The translations under genes and the position numbers were made by a program. The notes under the pieces are model-generated. The model worked only from the letters and a program-made list of their open reading frames with translations, was not told the origin of the DNA and did not search any database. Below, one piece after another: positions 12,389-25,330 of a stretch of 64,000 nucleotides of DNA (positions within the stretch are counted from its first letter, which is position 1; every line of letters starts with the position of its first letter). Origin of the DNA: Psoroptes ovis (taxonomy: Eukaryota; Arthropoda; Arachnida; Sarcoptiformes; Psoroptidae); contig PQWQ01000013.1 in the NCBI GenBank assembly GCA_002943765.1, positions 992,001 to 1,056,000 on the forward strand. The letters run 5' to 3'.

Positions 12389-14438
12389 CTTCCAGTTTTC
12401 GTAATAATCATTTCGGTGCCTAGCTCATGAAATTTATCCCATAATTCTTTATTTTCTAAATGACATTCAACTTTTGATAAATTTTCACAATTATATTTAG
12501 GTTTTAACATAGGTGCATATGGATTATTTGATGATATTGATGATGATGATGACGATGTTGAAGATGATGAGGATGATGATGGTGAGGATGATGTCGCTGG
12601 TGAATTATTGCGACTTGTTTGTGACCTTTCTTTGTTTTGTTGTTGCTGTTGTTTTCGCAGTGATTGATTGGTTTTATTTAAATTTTTATTTGCTGCTTGA
12701 ATATTAGATGTTGGAGTAGTCGTCATTGTTGCTGTTGTTGATGATAATTCTTTCGAATTCGATGATGATGATGTGGATGATGGAGTTGGTGATGGTGAAC
12801 GATATGATATTGATCTTGGTGAATCGACAACAATCGCTAAATGCTGTTGTTGTTGATGATGGTGTAAATGTTGCGAGTGCGATGATGTTGGTGGTCCATT
12901 ATTGTTTGCATTATGATTATGATTGATAATTGTTGTTGGTGTTTGCAAATTATAACCAATATTGTCTAATGGAATAGCACAATTATCAATAGTTGGTGTC
13001 GATGGTGAAAGACTTGATGGACGTAAATTTGAGTTTGTATAAATAATACCCGGATGCTGGAGATGAACATGATTTGCATGGTGTGAATGAATACTTGGAA
13101 ATGATGATACTGCAGCATTTGTAGTGATGGTGTTATTGTTGTTATTATAACCATTCATTGTATTGAATACAAAGGTTGAATTTATTTTTTGTGCCATTTT
13201 TTGTTGCTGTAATTGATGCTGATGATTATGATGAATATTATTATTTGACTTAGAATAATCGATCATATCAATGAAATGATTTATTTGATGTTCATTATTT
13301 CCAGGTGATAATATGGATGTTTGTTGATTTGAGAGATTTTGATGCTGATGCATCGATGATAATGCATTATATTGATGTGATAAACAAGATAATGGCGATG
13401 ATGATGATGGTGATGAGGAGACCGATAAATTCAGAATACCTAAAATCGATAAAATTATTCAACAAATGAGTAGGTGTTTTGTTAGTATTCATTCTCCTTT
13501 TTTTCATGAATTTCTGAAAAATTAATTGACATACCTTTCATTGGTGAGTTTTGCTGTTGACTAGTAGCCAATTCAGCCGTCAATGCTGGCTGAGGTGATG
13601 GTCTTTGTTGATGAATATGATGATTACGATGATGATCATGTTCATTATGATCATTGTTATTATTATTAGAACCAATAATGGCATTGATTGAAAAATCTGT
13701 CGATTTTGTTAATGATGATTTATCATTTGCATCACGAGATCCTTTAGTGTTGTTAACTAAAGATTGTTGACGTTGTTGTTGCATGTCATGATAATATTGA
13801 AATTGATAATTTGGATTATATCCAGTCATTGTTGGAGATGATGTCAATGATTGCTGTTGATGATGTTGATTTCCGACAATAGACAAATTATTTGGGCCCA
13901 TTGTTGTTGTTGATGTTGTCATAATAGTTTTTGGTGACGATGAAAATGCCGTCAATGATGCTAATGTCGATGCTGATGACACATCGGCAATTGAATTAGG
14001 ATCAATCATTTTCATGTCTGATGATTCTAAATTATCATCTTCATCACCAACATTGTTATTATCATTTAAATCACTTGAATCATGTGAAATTTTACGTTTC
14101 AATGATTTTTGTTGTTGTTGTTGGTGTGATTTTAATGTAGATGTTTCAATATTGTCTTTATCATCACAGCGACTATTATTCATTGTGGTTGTTGTTGGCG
14201 TAATTATTGTCGTGGATGGTGAAGAATTTATTGTCGTCGTCGTTATCGACGTCGTTGATGATGTTTTTAATTTTTTCTTTTTCAACAAAGATGATTGCTG
14301 CGATTGTTTTGTTGTCAAAACACTTTGATGATTATGATGATTATTATCCATTATCGATGATGTTGTCGGTGATGGTATTAAATGAATAAATTTTTCACGT
14401 GCAACCAATGTCTCTTTTGTTTCTGGTATGTCTAACAT
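12389..14438 (-). CDS. Tbx20: T-box transcription factor, Tbx20 / midline-H15 class (partial, two exons)
   Basis: Two minus-strand exons. The first runs 14438-13535 (301 codons plus 1 base, donor GTATGT). The second runs 13439-12389, after a 95-bp intron ending in ATTTTAG, and ends at phase 2 with another GTATGT donor. The joined reading continues ...NSPMKG/ILNLS... in frame. Residues 625-652 match the start of a T-box (VECHLENKELWDKF, HELGTEMIITKTGR), which by memory is closest to Tbx20 and its fly relatives midline/H15. FSINAIIG at residues 249-256 matches the eh1-like Groucho-binding motif seen in Tbx20 N-termini. The rest is low complexity: poly-T/S, Q5 runs, N5 runs and His/Asn tracts. 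The N-terminus before the T-box is about 620 residues, against roughly 100 in vertebrate Tbx20. The protein should be a nuclear DNA-binding regulator, in other animals acting in heart and nervous system. The remaining T-box and C-terminus are missing from the window. The ATG at 14438 lies 19 nt after a good 3' splice site (TTTATTTTGTAG, ending at 14458), so an upstream exon, 5' UTR or coding, probably exists. Confidence 0.85.
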
Positions 14439-14457
14439 TTTATGAATTGCTTGAATC
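14439..14457 (-). other. Probable 5' part of the first seen T-box exon
   Basis: Read on the minus strand, a pyrimidine-rich tract ending in TTGTAG finishes at 14458. It is followed by 18 bases open in frame with the ATG at 14438 (IQAIHK) plus one base. The exon therefore probably starts at 14457 and the first ATG used could be here or in an upstream exon. I could not identify that upstream exon. Confidence 0.45.
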
Positions 14458-17400
14458 TACAAAATAAAGGCACAAGTTCAATTAAATTTGGTTAATCACA
14501 GATTAAAATTTGAATTTCTCATTTTTTTTCAGTTCAAAAATCATTAATCCATTTAAATTAAATCAAAAAGTATTGAAGCCATCAAACATGACCGCAATAA
14601 TTATAAATGTCAAAATAAAATAGAAAAATATTGAAATTAAATCAAATTATTTTCTTTTAAAAAATTGAATTATGATAATTCAATTTCAAATCATTTTTCA
14701 AATTCAAAATTTTTCAATTCCTGTTTCAATGTTCAAAAGATATAATTGTGGTGCATTTTCATCATCATTATCATTCTAATATATATTCATTTATCCTATA
14801 TATTATCATTATCATTATTATATATTTCAGATATATATATAATAATAAATATATTTCAACAAAAATAAAAATAAAAAATTAAATTTATCTGTCTATTTAT
14901 CTATCTATCTATTTCATCCATCTATTCAATTTCATGTGAATGTGTGTGCGAATGTAAATCTATGTCTATGTGTTTAGCATGTGTGTGGCTTGAAACACGC
15001 CCGAATTTTTTCCAATGAAAAAATAAATACGAAAAAATCAAAAATCAAAATAAAACAAAACAAAACTATCCCATTTGATATAATTGATGATGATGTGGAT
15101 TTCCATACGATTTATTCAACACAATCATTGATTGAATAATAAATTTTTTTGATGAAAAAAAAATTTTCAGAAAGAAAATTTATGTAATTTTAATTGAAAA
15201 GAATTTTGCGTAAAGGAATAGAAAAATGATGGAAAAAATTTTTTGAATTTTCAATTTTGAAAAAATAAATTTCAATGATCAATGTTTATGCTGTTGCTGC
15301 ACTTGTTTCAAGCCTTTTTTCTGTTGAATTTGAAATGGAAAAAAAAATTTCTCTAATTTATGATTTTTCAATTTGAAATTATCATTTTTAACAAAAAATT
15401 CAGAAAAAAAAACAAAATGATAATTCATATGCGAAAAATGGACATTAATCAAATTTTTCATTTGAAGTCCAGAAAGAGAAATGCATTGAATGATGGAAAA
15501 TTGAATTTTTCAATTTTATCAATTCAATAGATTATTGAACAGATGAATTTTGAAATTTAAAGATTAATAAATTGGAAAAAATGTTGAAATTTGTTTTTTG
15601 AAAAAAAAATTTCATCCAATGATAACTGGAAATGCCAATAGGCGAAATTCAAATTAATCAAAAATCAAAATGATTTAAAAAAGAAGTAATTAAATTTTTC
15701 TTGCTCAGATAATATTGAAATAATGCACATATGGCACCTTGTACCATTGAATGATCGATTAAAACCTTTGATCAATAATTTTTATTTAATTAAGACTGAA
15801 TCACTTTTCACTGTGATGATCATTGTTTATTGCTTTTGTTTTGTTGCGAACAAAAATCCAGACCTGATCAAGTCGTTATATTCAATTAACTTCAGAGACA
15901 GAGCAAAAAACAAAGAAAAATTAAAAAATGAAGAAAATTAATTAAAAATTCTACATAAGATTTGAAGGTTATACTCATCATTTCAATCAATTGCAATTGT
16001 TTGTTTGTTTTCTTTTTTCACGCATTTTGGTTAATTAGTCAAGAGAACTAAAATAAATAAAACAAAACACCTGAGACACATTCAAAGTCAAGAATCAAAA
16101 ATGATTATGATGAATAAATAATTAAAATTCAGGTAGAAAAAAAAAACAAAAACAAAGCGAGAGAAAACTCACAAAATGTGACAATTTTCGTCATGTTTCA
16201 CGCTTAAATCTATGAGGAATAATTGAAAATGATAATTATCGAGCAATTTTTTAGATTATGTACAACACACACCTGAAACAAATAGACTGATTGATTGATT
16301 TTATTTTCAATGAGATTATTAATCAAAGTCATCGAAAATCAGCGGCATCATCATCTTTGGTTGTCAAATACCTATAATTTTCAACGATTTTGTAGGGAAA
16401 ATGGATTATTTTTTGTTATTATCAGATAGAAATAGACACAAATAGTTAGATATAGTGTCGAATCCTATCAATGTAAATAGGATCTTTGATTTTATATCAT
16501 CATCTCTAGGTTCGATTTCTATGTGTTTTTATCTTACCACCATGCCTAAACAATAGATCTGTTATCACAAACTCAATCACATTCAATAATTCTATTTCAA
16601 TGCATTTAATCATTTGCATCAAGTGATAAAATGACAAAATATAAGCATTACACAAAAAATTATTATCATTGAATCACAATATTGCTACCGATATCATCAT
16701 AATCATCATCATTATCAAAGAAGCACCTTTGAAGAACTAGAAAATAATTACAAATAATCAGAGTTTTTTCTCTTGGTTCTTGTATTTCTGGAAAATATCC
16801 AGAATATGTCATTGAATGAGTTCAAAGATTGATTAATGATGATTATTAGATAATGAGATTTTAATGATTATTAATATTATACATAAGACTGAATTAAAAA
16901 TTCATCCATTTTTTTCCAATGATGATTTGTGAGATCATATTTATTAATGATCGAAATATATTTTTTGAAACAATAGAAAAAAATTTCATAATCAACGGAC
17001 CGAGGCATAATTCATTTGTGAATGAATATTGAATCGAGTGAAGAATAAAATTTAAAATTCATTCAATTTTTTAAATTTTTTCCTACTTGAATTTCAATTC
17101 ATTTTCGTTTGGAAGAAACTTGTTGAATTTGAATTCATTTTTTTTCTCCTCTAAAGAATGATGACAAACATTGAAATACTGGAATGAATACACTGTTATT
17201 CATTAGGATTGGCCATTCATAAACAATTAAAGTTTTTTAGTTTCAAAAACGAGAAAAATTTGCATAAATTTTCAATTAATTTATTCATCAAAAGAAAAAG
17301 ATTAATGGAAAAATTTTTAAAATTCAAAAAACCAAAAACAAAAGCACTCGCTTGTAGCAGTTCATTTACTCCATTTACAGGTAGTCTGGCTCATCACTTC

Positions 17401-19136
17401 AAGTCATAAGTCACTATCATTTGTGGCAGTTTGCTCATAAGACTTTTTGTTCTCTTAAAAAAAAAAATCATCACTGTTACCTTGAAATCTTCTTCAATTA
17501 TGACTATCGAAATAGCCCAACAATCAATTGATCATTCATCTATTAATCAAGTGGCATGTAGATTAAGAAAAACTAAAAAATTAAATTAAAGACAATCGAA
17601 GTAAAATAATGTGAGAAAATTTAACATTTGTTGCAACAAATTCAAAAAATTATCGAAAAAGGATTATGATAATCTAGAATAATTTAATTGAATGATTTTG
17701 ACGAGTTTTTTTCCCACTTAATCTAAATGAATTCATTGGAAAAAATCAAGAACAGAGATACAGAAATTATCGATAGTTTTCGAATTAATTGAATTTAACT
17801 TAGCTCAACTTTTCTCAGGACAGTTTAATAATGAAATTAGAAGAAACAAATCATCAATTTACCTTTAATTAAATGGATTGGAATGAACAATTATTGTTGT
17901 TGATTGTTGATCGATTAGAAGTTTATATTCATCGGAAAAAAAAGTGTAGAAATATCTCAATTTTCAAGAACAACAAAATAAAACAATGGATTTAAAAATT
18001 GAAATAATATCACTTAAAACTAATGTCGATTTGATTTAAAAATTCATTAAATTACAAATAATCATTTCAATAATAATTAGAATGATACATAATTACTAAT
18101 TAAACTATTCAATTGAAACTTTATTAAATCAAAACTGAGATCGGGTCTTATTAATATATCGCCAAAAAAATTGTATAACACATTTATATATGAAAATTAT
18201 CCATTCACTTTTGATTGTTGATTGTCATTATTGTTGTTGTTATCGTTGTGTTTTAATAATAATGATAATTGATTTGATTAATTTTTTATCTTTAATTTCT
18301 ATCATTTTGATTTCTTCATCATTTATAAATCAATTAAAATCATATTAATTTGTTGTTGTCATTATCATACCTGTTGATTATTGATTGATAATTTAATTTT
18401 TTTTCATCTGAAAAATAACATTTTGCAGCAAAAAAATATTTGAAAAAATCAAATTTGAAATGATTGATTAATTGGTTTAATACATTTATTTATTGATTAT
18501 TTATTTATATGCAAACACACACACACCAAAAACAGAAACATCAAAAATATCGCATCAAAGCAACGTCGATCAATCGATCAAACACAGTTTGTAGTTTGTT
18601 GTGTAGTCAACAACAAATGAATTTATTATTTTTTCAATTTTTTTATTTCAAATTTTTTTGTAAATATGTGTTAACAATGACAACAACCACAACAAACAGC
18701 AGCATCGAAACATTTCAACATTTGTTTACTGTGTGTGTTTGTGTATTTTCATTTATTTATTTCAAAATTTTAAATGAAAATAAACGACAACAACGATGAT
18801 GATAATAAATAAATAATAATAACGATGATGATAACATTAATAATGATGCCTGGTGGCTGTTGATGAGGATGATGATAATATTTAAATCAATGATTGGAAG
18901 AAATCAGTAGTAATGAAACAACAGATTGAAATGAATGGTAAAAATATGATCATCAGGAGAGAAATGATGGTGGCGGCGAATATCTCAATGATGATGAGAC
19001 TGTTGTTTGCAATACAAAACAAGACAGACAAGAGAGAGATGGATAGATGGCAAAAAAATCATATAAACTGGTTGGTAGTAGTCTCGACGATCACACATTG
19101 ATTACTACTGTTGTGATGACGGCAACGATGACTGCA

Positions 19137-19156
19137 GTGGTGGTGGTGGTGGTGGT
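19137..19156. repeat. (GTG)n microsatellite
   Basis: GTG/TGG repeat of about 20 bp, between ACTGCA and TAGTTGCG. Not in a credible gene. Confidence 0.85.
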
Positions 19157-21357
19157 AGTTGCGTTTTTCGTTCATTTCTCATTTCATTAAATCTATCAAA
19201 TCATTACGCACAATTTTTTCGATTTTGTATTGAAAATAATCGTAATTTGACAACATAAATGTGTGTTTGAGTGTAAATTGAATCAATATCACTAAGCGAG
19301 AGAAGGCAAAATGTAAAATTGAGAAAATATAATGAAATGACAGCCTTTTTTTGCTTAAATATGCTACAATTTCTGTTCGTATGAAGAAGTGTGTGCGTGA
19401 TGACAGGCTACAAATATTGAAAAATGCTACAAATGTTTTTAATGTGTGTTTTGATGAGTGTTTTTCGGTGATGATAATTTTCAAACGATGAGAAAACACT
19501 TTGCAAAATGGCTACAACAACTTGCAACCAAACAACAACAATTTTTGACAATCACACAGACAGACAAACTGCAGCAGCAGCATCAAAAATACAGAAATGA
19601 AATGTAAATTTTTCATTCTTTTTGGATAAATTTTGTTGAATATAAAAATCATCAAAAGTGGGTTTGTCTTTTGAGATTTTTTTGTGTATTATTTTCATTC
19701 ATTCATTTCATTTCAAACATATTTTTATTAATGGTTTTTTTTTATGAATGTGATTACAACAAGTCAACACCTATTTCGTTTTTGAATTCATTCATGTGAA
19801 CTGAAATTTCATATATTCATTCATTCATTTTGATTGTTGAAGGCGGATTTTTTCATCCAATTTTCTTCATTCTTTGATTCTTTCAAATCTCATAAGATTT
19901 GTAATCGATTTTTTTTGTTTTGTTGTATGATTCAATTTCACACAATGAAATCCATAAATGAAACAAATCTGAAAATACAATGATAAGAATGAAAAATCAA
20001 CTACAACAAAAACAATCAGTGAATTGCAACAAAACAGAATCAATGGTGGTGGGGGGTAAGAAGAATTGGAGAAAAATACCAGCCACTGAGTGGATTAGTG
20101 ATGGGTTATTGGTGGATGATAATTTGCAATCAATTCAAGTGAATTTTGCTCACATTTTCCGATTCTCGGAAAAATGATGAGTTTCTTCGAGATATTTTAT
20201 TTGGTGTATCCGCGAGCGCGAGCACCAGCACCATACACATGTTACCAATTACATGTCCACAACGAATGAATTGGTATTTTAGTCTTATCTTTGCTTGTTG
20301 TATCTGGTGATAATCGCCGATTGTAATGATGATGATAATACTAATCTTCGAGGATGTTTGAACACAATCTCGCCTCTCGTAAAACAAAACTACTTAAGCT
20401 AAATCTTCTCAACATTTTACATGATTGAAAATCTGTGAAAATATGTAAAACTTTTTGTTGTTAAATTTGGCTGTCGTTTGTTTGCTTTTATTTTTATTAA
20501 TTTTCGTAGCTTTAACATCATCGATGAGTGGCAAACATTTAGAAGTTTGTAAGGATGAAAATCTCAAATTTGCCTTTGACTGTGTATGCAAGCAAGCAAG
20601 CGCACACACATTTAGCTGATTGATTGTTTCGATGAAATATTTTTTTTCTTATTTCTTGTTTTCATGTTCAAAATTTTCCTCCTAATCTCATTAACAAATT
20701 TTCATCAATTTTTCAAATTTTCAATGATCGATTATGTGTGGAAAAATTTTTGAGTTTTCAAAAATCTACAAATATTTTCATATTCAAGCATTGAATTTAT
20801 GTATTTCAACCAAGATTTTTAGGATATTTTTGAATATTTTTTTTAGGGGCAAAAATATTCTTACATTTCATAGATTTCGGCTTGAAAAGTCTTCAAATGA
20901 TGATGAATATATGAGGAAAGCTATCATACGAATAGCTGATGATGTTCATATGTTTGTGTTCTCATTAAGCATTCACTATGCATCATCACTTTTTTTTCAC
21001 TTTGAATTTTTAGATTTTTTTTGTCGAAAAGATGGGATAATTATCATCAACATTATTTCATTTTACATTTTACCATTTTTTAATAATCGTTTTACATTTA
21101 TGTTTGTGTGTGTTTCACATATTCACAGTCAAAATTATTCATTCATTTATATGTGAATAGAAATATTCGTGAATATTCGAATTGAAAAAACACCACCAAC
21201 AACACCAATAACGACAACAAATGACAAAACATACTGATGATGATCATTTTCATCATAAAACTAATATTTGAAGAACAATAATTGGCTAGAAATATATAAA
21301 TTAATCATAATGAAAAAATAATGGAAATGAAAAACCGGAATAATTAACAATTCGCTT

Positions 21358-21380
21358 ATTCATTCATTCAATGAATGAAT
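21358..21380. repeat. Inverted TTCA/TGAA repeat
   Basis: Arms ATTCATTCATT and AATGAATGAAT around a single C. The TTCA/TGAA tetramer recurs throughout the window (for example near 6960, 35275, 39150 and 59250), so this inverted pair may be chance. Confidence 0.7.
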
Positions 21381-23601
21381 TAACAAGTGGATAAATGAAT
21401 GAATGCTTCGTTTGCAAGTATTATTTTAGTAATATTTTGCAGCTTGAAAAAAATATGTTTCTGCTTGTTTACTTCAATGGATGAGGAATACATGTTAAAT
21501 ATTTGAAAATATGAATAAAAAAGATTACAAAAATTCAGATTACATTTCAACATTTGATGAATATTCGAAATGAAAAATCAGGAAATATTTTCGTTTGTTT
21601 TGATATTTTAATGATTTTTTTTTTATTTTTATTTTTGTTTACAAAAAAATGATTCAATGATGAATTTTATATTTTTTATTTTGAAAAAAGAAAAAAATTC
21701 GAATAATTTCAAATGTTTTGTTTACTGTGATTTTACAGAGAAAAAATTCAATTATTTTTTGACACCAAATTCGAATTTTTCTCTATCAATTGAATGGCAA
21801 ATCAAAGGCGAACATAATAATCGGAATTCGCACTAAAAAATTCCAACGATTTATGATGAACCTGATGAACCTAAGAGTGAATTAAAATGTGCATTTATTG
21901 ATTGTCATTGATGATTATTGATTGATCATCAGATTATCTGTCAAAAAAAACAATAAATTGAATGAAATCGTCATCAATATTTCCGATGATTCAACGGAAA
22001 AAAACAAAAAAAATTATTGATTCTATCATCGAAAATTCATCATGTGATGATGAATTGCTAAATTAATGAGATAAAAAAATTTCGGCGTAATTATTGCTTT
22101 GCTTTTTGCATTATTCCATTATAATTAATTCATTTTTTAGCCAAGAAGAACGATGATTTGGATTTCTGCATTTTGCATAATTTACAGCTAATTTATAATT
22201 AAAACATTTTCGAAAAAAAAAATACAAATTCAGTAATTGATTGCATACCGGGTTATTAAACAGAATAAATGCAACACATTATTATTGTTATTATTATTCA
22301 GCAAAAACAAAGCAAAAAAGTAAAATTCATAATTCATAAATTCATAATTAACACTTTATTTATTATGAAAATAAACAAACGACTACGACGACAACGACAA
22401 CAAACAAGAATAGTAATCAACAATATAACGAAGAAAAAAAACAATAATAAGCAAGACTAAAATGACAAAGTTGCTCTTATTATTATTATTATTGTTGTTG
22501 TTGTGCTTTAAGCATTGAACATAAATTTTCTAGTAAATTGTCCATAAAATTTCAATTATTTTCATCATATTTTGCTTAGCATTTTGCTCATTTCGAAAAT
22601 TTATATGATAATTTTTCAATTTCACATATAATTTTCACCCATTTCCATGAAATGAAAAATGAGCATAACAAATGAATGAAGAATATTTCGTATTTTTCAT
22701 TTGCCGCACAAGAATATTCTCAAGTGTTTCTTGCATTTTTTCCTACTTGAATTAAATATGAAAAAAATGCGTTCTACTTAACATCATAGACTTGAAAATT
22801 GTTAGATGAATACACACAAAGCTTTGACAAACGAACAATATGGATGCATTCATTCGTTTATTCATTCATTGATATCTAAGAGTAAAAAAAAATCAGCCAG
22901 ATATATATAAATATTTCTGATATCAATGATCAACAGCACGATCAAAATTTGAAAAAAAAACTGCAAACATCATCATATAAATTATCATTATTATTATTAT
23001 TCATTTTACTTGAATTAAAAATGGTTTAAGTGATAAATGAATGAAAATTTATTTATAAATTTAATATTTAAAAAAAATTATAATAATGAATTATGTGAAG
23101 CTAAAAATAAATATCAGAAAAAAATGCAAAACATGATGAAGAATTCAATACTAACAACAATAAAATTAGTTGAATATTCTCAAATTATTCTCATTTATAT
23201 TCATCTCCATCATCATCATCATCATCAGTGAAAAATACAAGAAAATTATCGGAAAACAAAAACGAAAAAAAATTTGAATCAAGTTTCTTGATGAAATTAA
23301 TAACAAATTAATGAATATCAAAACAAGAATTTTAAATTTGAATAAATTAGACAAAAAATAAAAATTAATTAATCATTGTTGATTGCTGCTTTATATTATT
23401 TTTCCTGTTTCTATGAATTTTAATTACGGAAATTATGGAAATCAGGCGAAGAATATAAAGATTTTCATGAATAAAATTAAATGCGACACCTGTTGAATGG
23501 AAATTGAAAATTTTTCATTCATTTTTTTTCAATAGGAATCAATACGAATTTACACCGAAAATTTTTTCGAATTCAGAAATGGTATCGCACACCTGTTTTA
23601 G

Positions 23602-23647
23602 CATTAAAAATTGGTATCATTTATATCATTTATACCAATTTTTAATG
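23602..23647. repeat. Hairpin with perfect 16-bp stem
   Basis: CATTAAAAATTGGTAT (23602-23617) pairs perfectly with ATACCAATTTTTAATG (23632-23647) across a 14-nt loop. It stands alone in the desert. The stem is too short for a typical animal microRNA precursor. Confidence 0.85.
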
Positions 23648-25018
23648 TGATTTTTCAATAAATTTTTTTTTCATTCGAGAAAAGATGATTATTCAGATTA
23701 ATCCTGAGCATTTCAAGTCTTCTTCGAAGTTTTTCAATTGATTTCTATTCAAACATGTAGGTTTTTTTTCTAAATGTTGATAATATGGATGATGATCTGG
23801 ATGATATTTAAAATCCTTGATCATCATTAGGCAAAAAATTTTCACTGTAAATCACACACATATATCACCATTCGATAGCAAAAAAAAAAACACGATTCAC
23901 ATCATCCTCATCTTATGTGAAAAATAAAATTCAATTATCAGAATTTTTGTTTTTTCATTTCTTCATATTCAATATAATCTCCATCATTCATTCATTGATT
24001 GTTGCTTTAAAGTAAATGCTTGCTGAATACAAGCAGAAGCAAATATAATGTCAGTCACCTTCTGAACATTAATATCATCTTATAACTGCTGCATTCTATG
24101 GTGTGTGTTCAAGATTGAATTACCCCCTTTTTTTTATCTGCAAATATTTGGTGATATATTTTTTCTTGCATCTATCACTTGATATTAATCGTTTCAATGG
24201 CTTCAATTATCCCCATCATCAAAAATGATTTTGAAATAATTTTTGCTGCAGAAAAAAATGGAAAATCTTCAAGATATATGCAGCAAGAGACTGCTTGGCA
24301 CCATACCGAGCATTTATTGGTATTAGGTTTCGATATTTATGGGCATTTCGAAAATTGCTATTCGTTGGTTTATTTATTTGTTTTTCAATATTTTTCAATA
24401 TATTTTAATTCTGGTGATAGAAAAAAGTGGCGAGAATAGAAGAAAAATAATTGTCAATTCACATATGCAAGATAGGTTTAATATAATAATAATAATAAAA
24501 ACATCTTGAGATCAGTGACAAATTTAAAAATTCATTTGAAATTTTCCAAATTTTCAAATCTTCATCATTTCCATGTTTTTCCATTTATTGATTTCAAACA
24601 TTTCTGATGAAGTAGTTCATTTATGTCCGAAGATTTTTCAGACAGAAATTGGTATTAATAAAGTAAATCTGTCAATCAACATATCATTTTTTTCGTGAAT
24701 ATTTTCATAAATTTTTAACTAATACAAGCCAAAAAAAAATATTTAACCCTTTATTGTCAATCAAAATACTGTAGTCATTTTATATCACTCTAAAATTGAA
24801 TTTGAACTGAATTAATTAATTTAATGTGTTTAATGTAGTTTTTCTATTTGTCATCCCAAATATGTTGATAACATTGGTTTTTTAAAAATTCAAAATTTTT
24901 TCATGCAGCAATTTTCGAAAAATTTCGAGAGAAAATGATGTTTAAACATTCATGTTGTCACATTTTCTTACATTTTTGTTGAAAACACATTTGTAACGCA
25001 GCAAACAAACAATTATCA

Positions 25019-25041
25019 ATCGATTAATCAAATCGATTAAT
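25019..25041. promoter_or_regulatory. Tandem ATCGATTAAT motif pair
   Basis: ATCGATTAAT occurs at 25019-25028 and again at 25032-25041, a 13-bp repeat with TGATT following. It joins an ATCGAT core (cut/onecut-like) to a homeodomain ATTA core. A regulatory role is inference only. Confidence 0.3.
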
Positions 25042-25308
25042 TGATTTGAAAGTGGCAAAAATTTAATTTTGTAGGAAAAGATCAATTGACAGCACACAAA
25101 ATATGGAAAAATACATATTTTTTCCCTTGGTAAAAATGAATTGTTGAGATTTTTGGAAATTAAAATTGATTGGAATTGAGTAGAAACAAATAGCGTCGAA
25201 AGATTAAAAATTTTTGCATTTAAAATCATTTTCAACGATGAAAATTGTAATTTTTTCAATCAATTAATTCATCATTTGACAAATATTTTCAATTGCAATC
25301 ACTACTAC

Positions 25309-25330
25309 TGTGTGTGTGTGTGTGTGTGTG
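25309..25330. repeat. (TG)11 microsatellite
   Basis: Eleven uninterrupted TG units, followed by TTTGTGTA. Noncoding. Confidence 0.9.

Noticed and set aside
12513..14389. Plus-strand Met/Val/Asp-rich ORFs opposite the T-box exons
   Set aside because: They are antisense shadows of the Gln/His/Asn/Ser/Thr triplet runs in the real minus-strand exons.
20130..20387. Minus-strand 85-codon ORF over a G/C-richer patch
   Set aside because: No recognisable domain, an internal poly-Ile run from ATT/ATC repeats, and no splice context supporting it.
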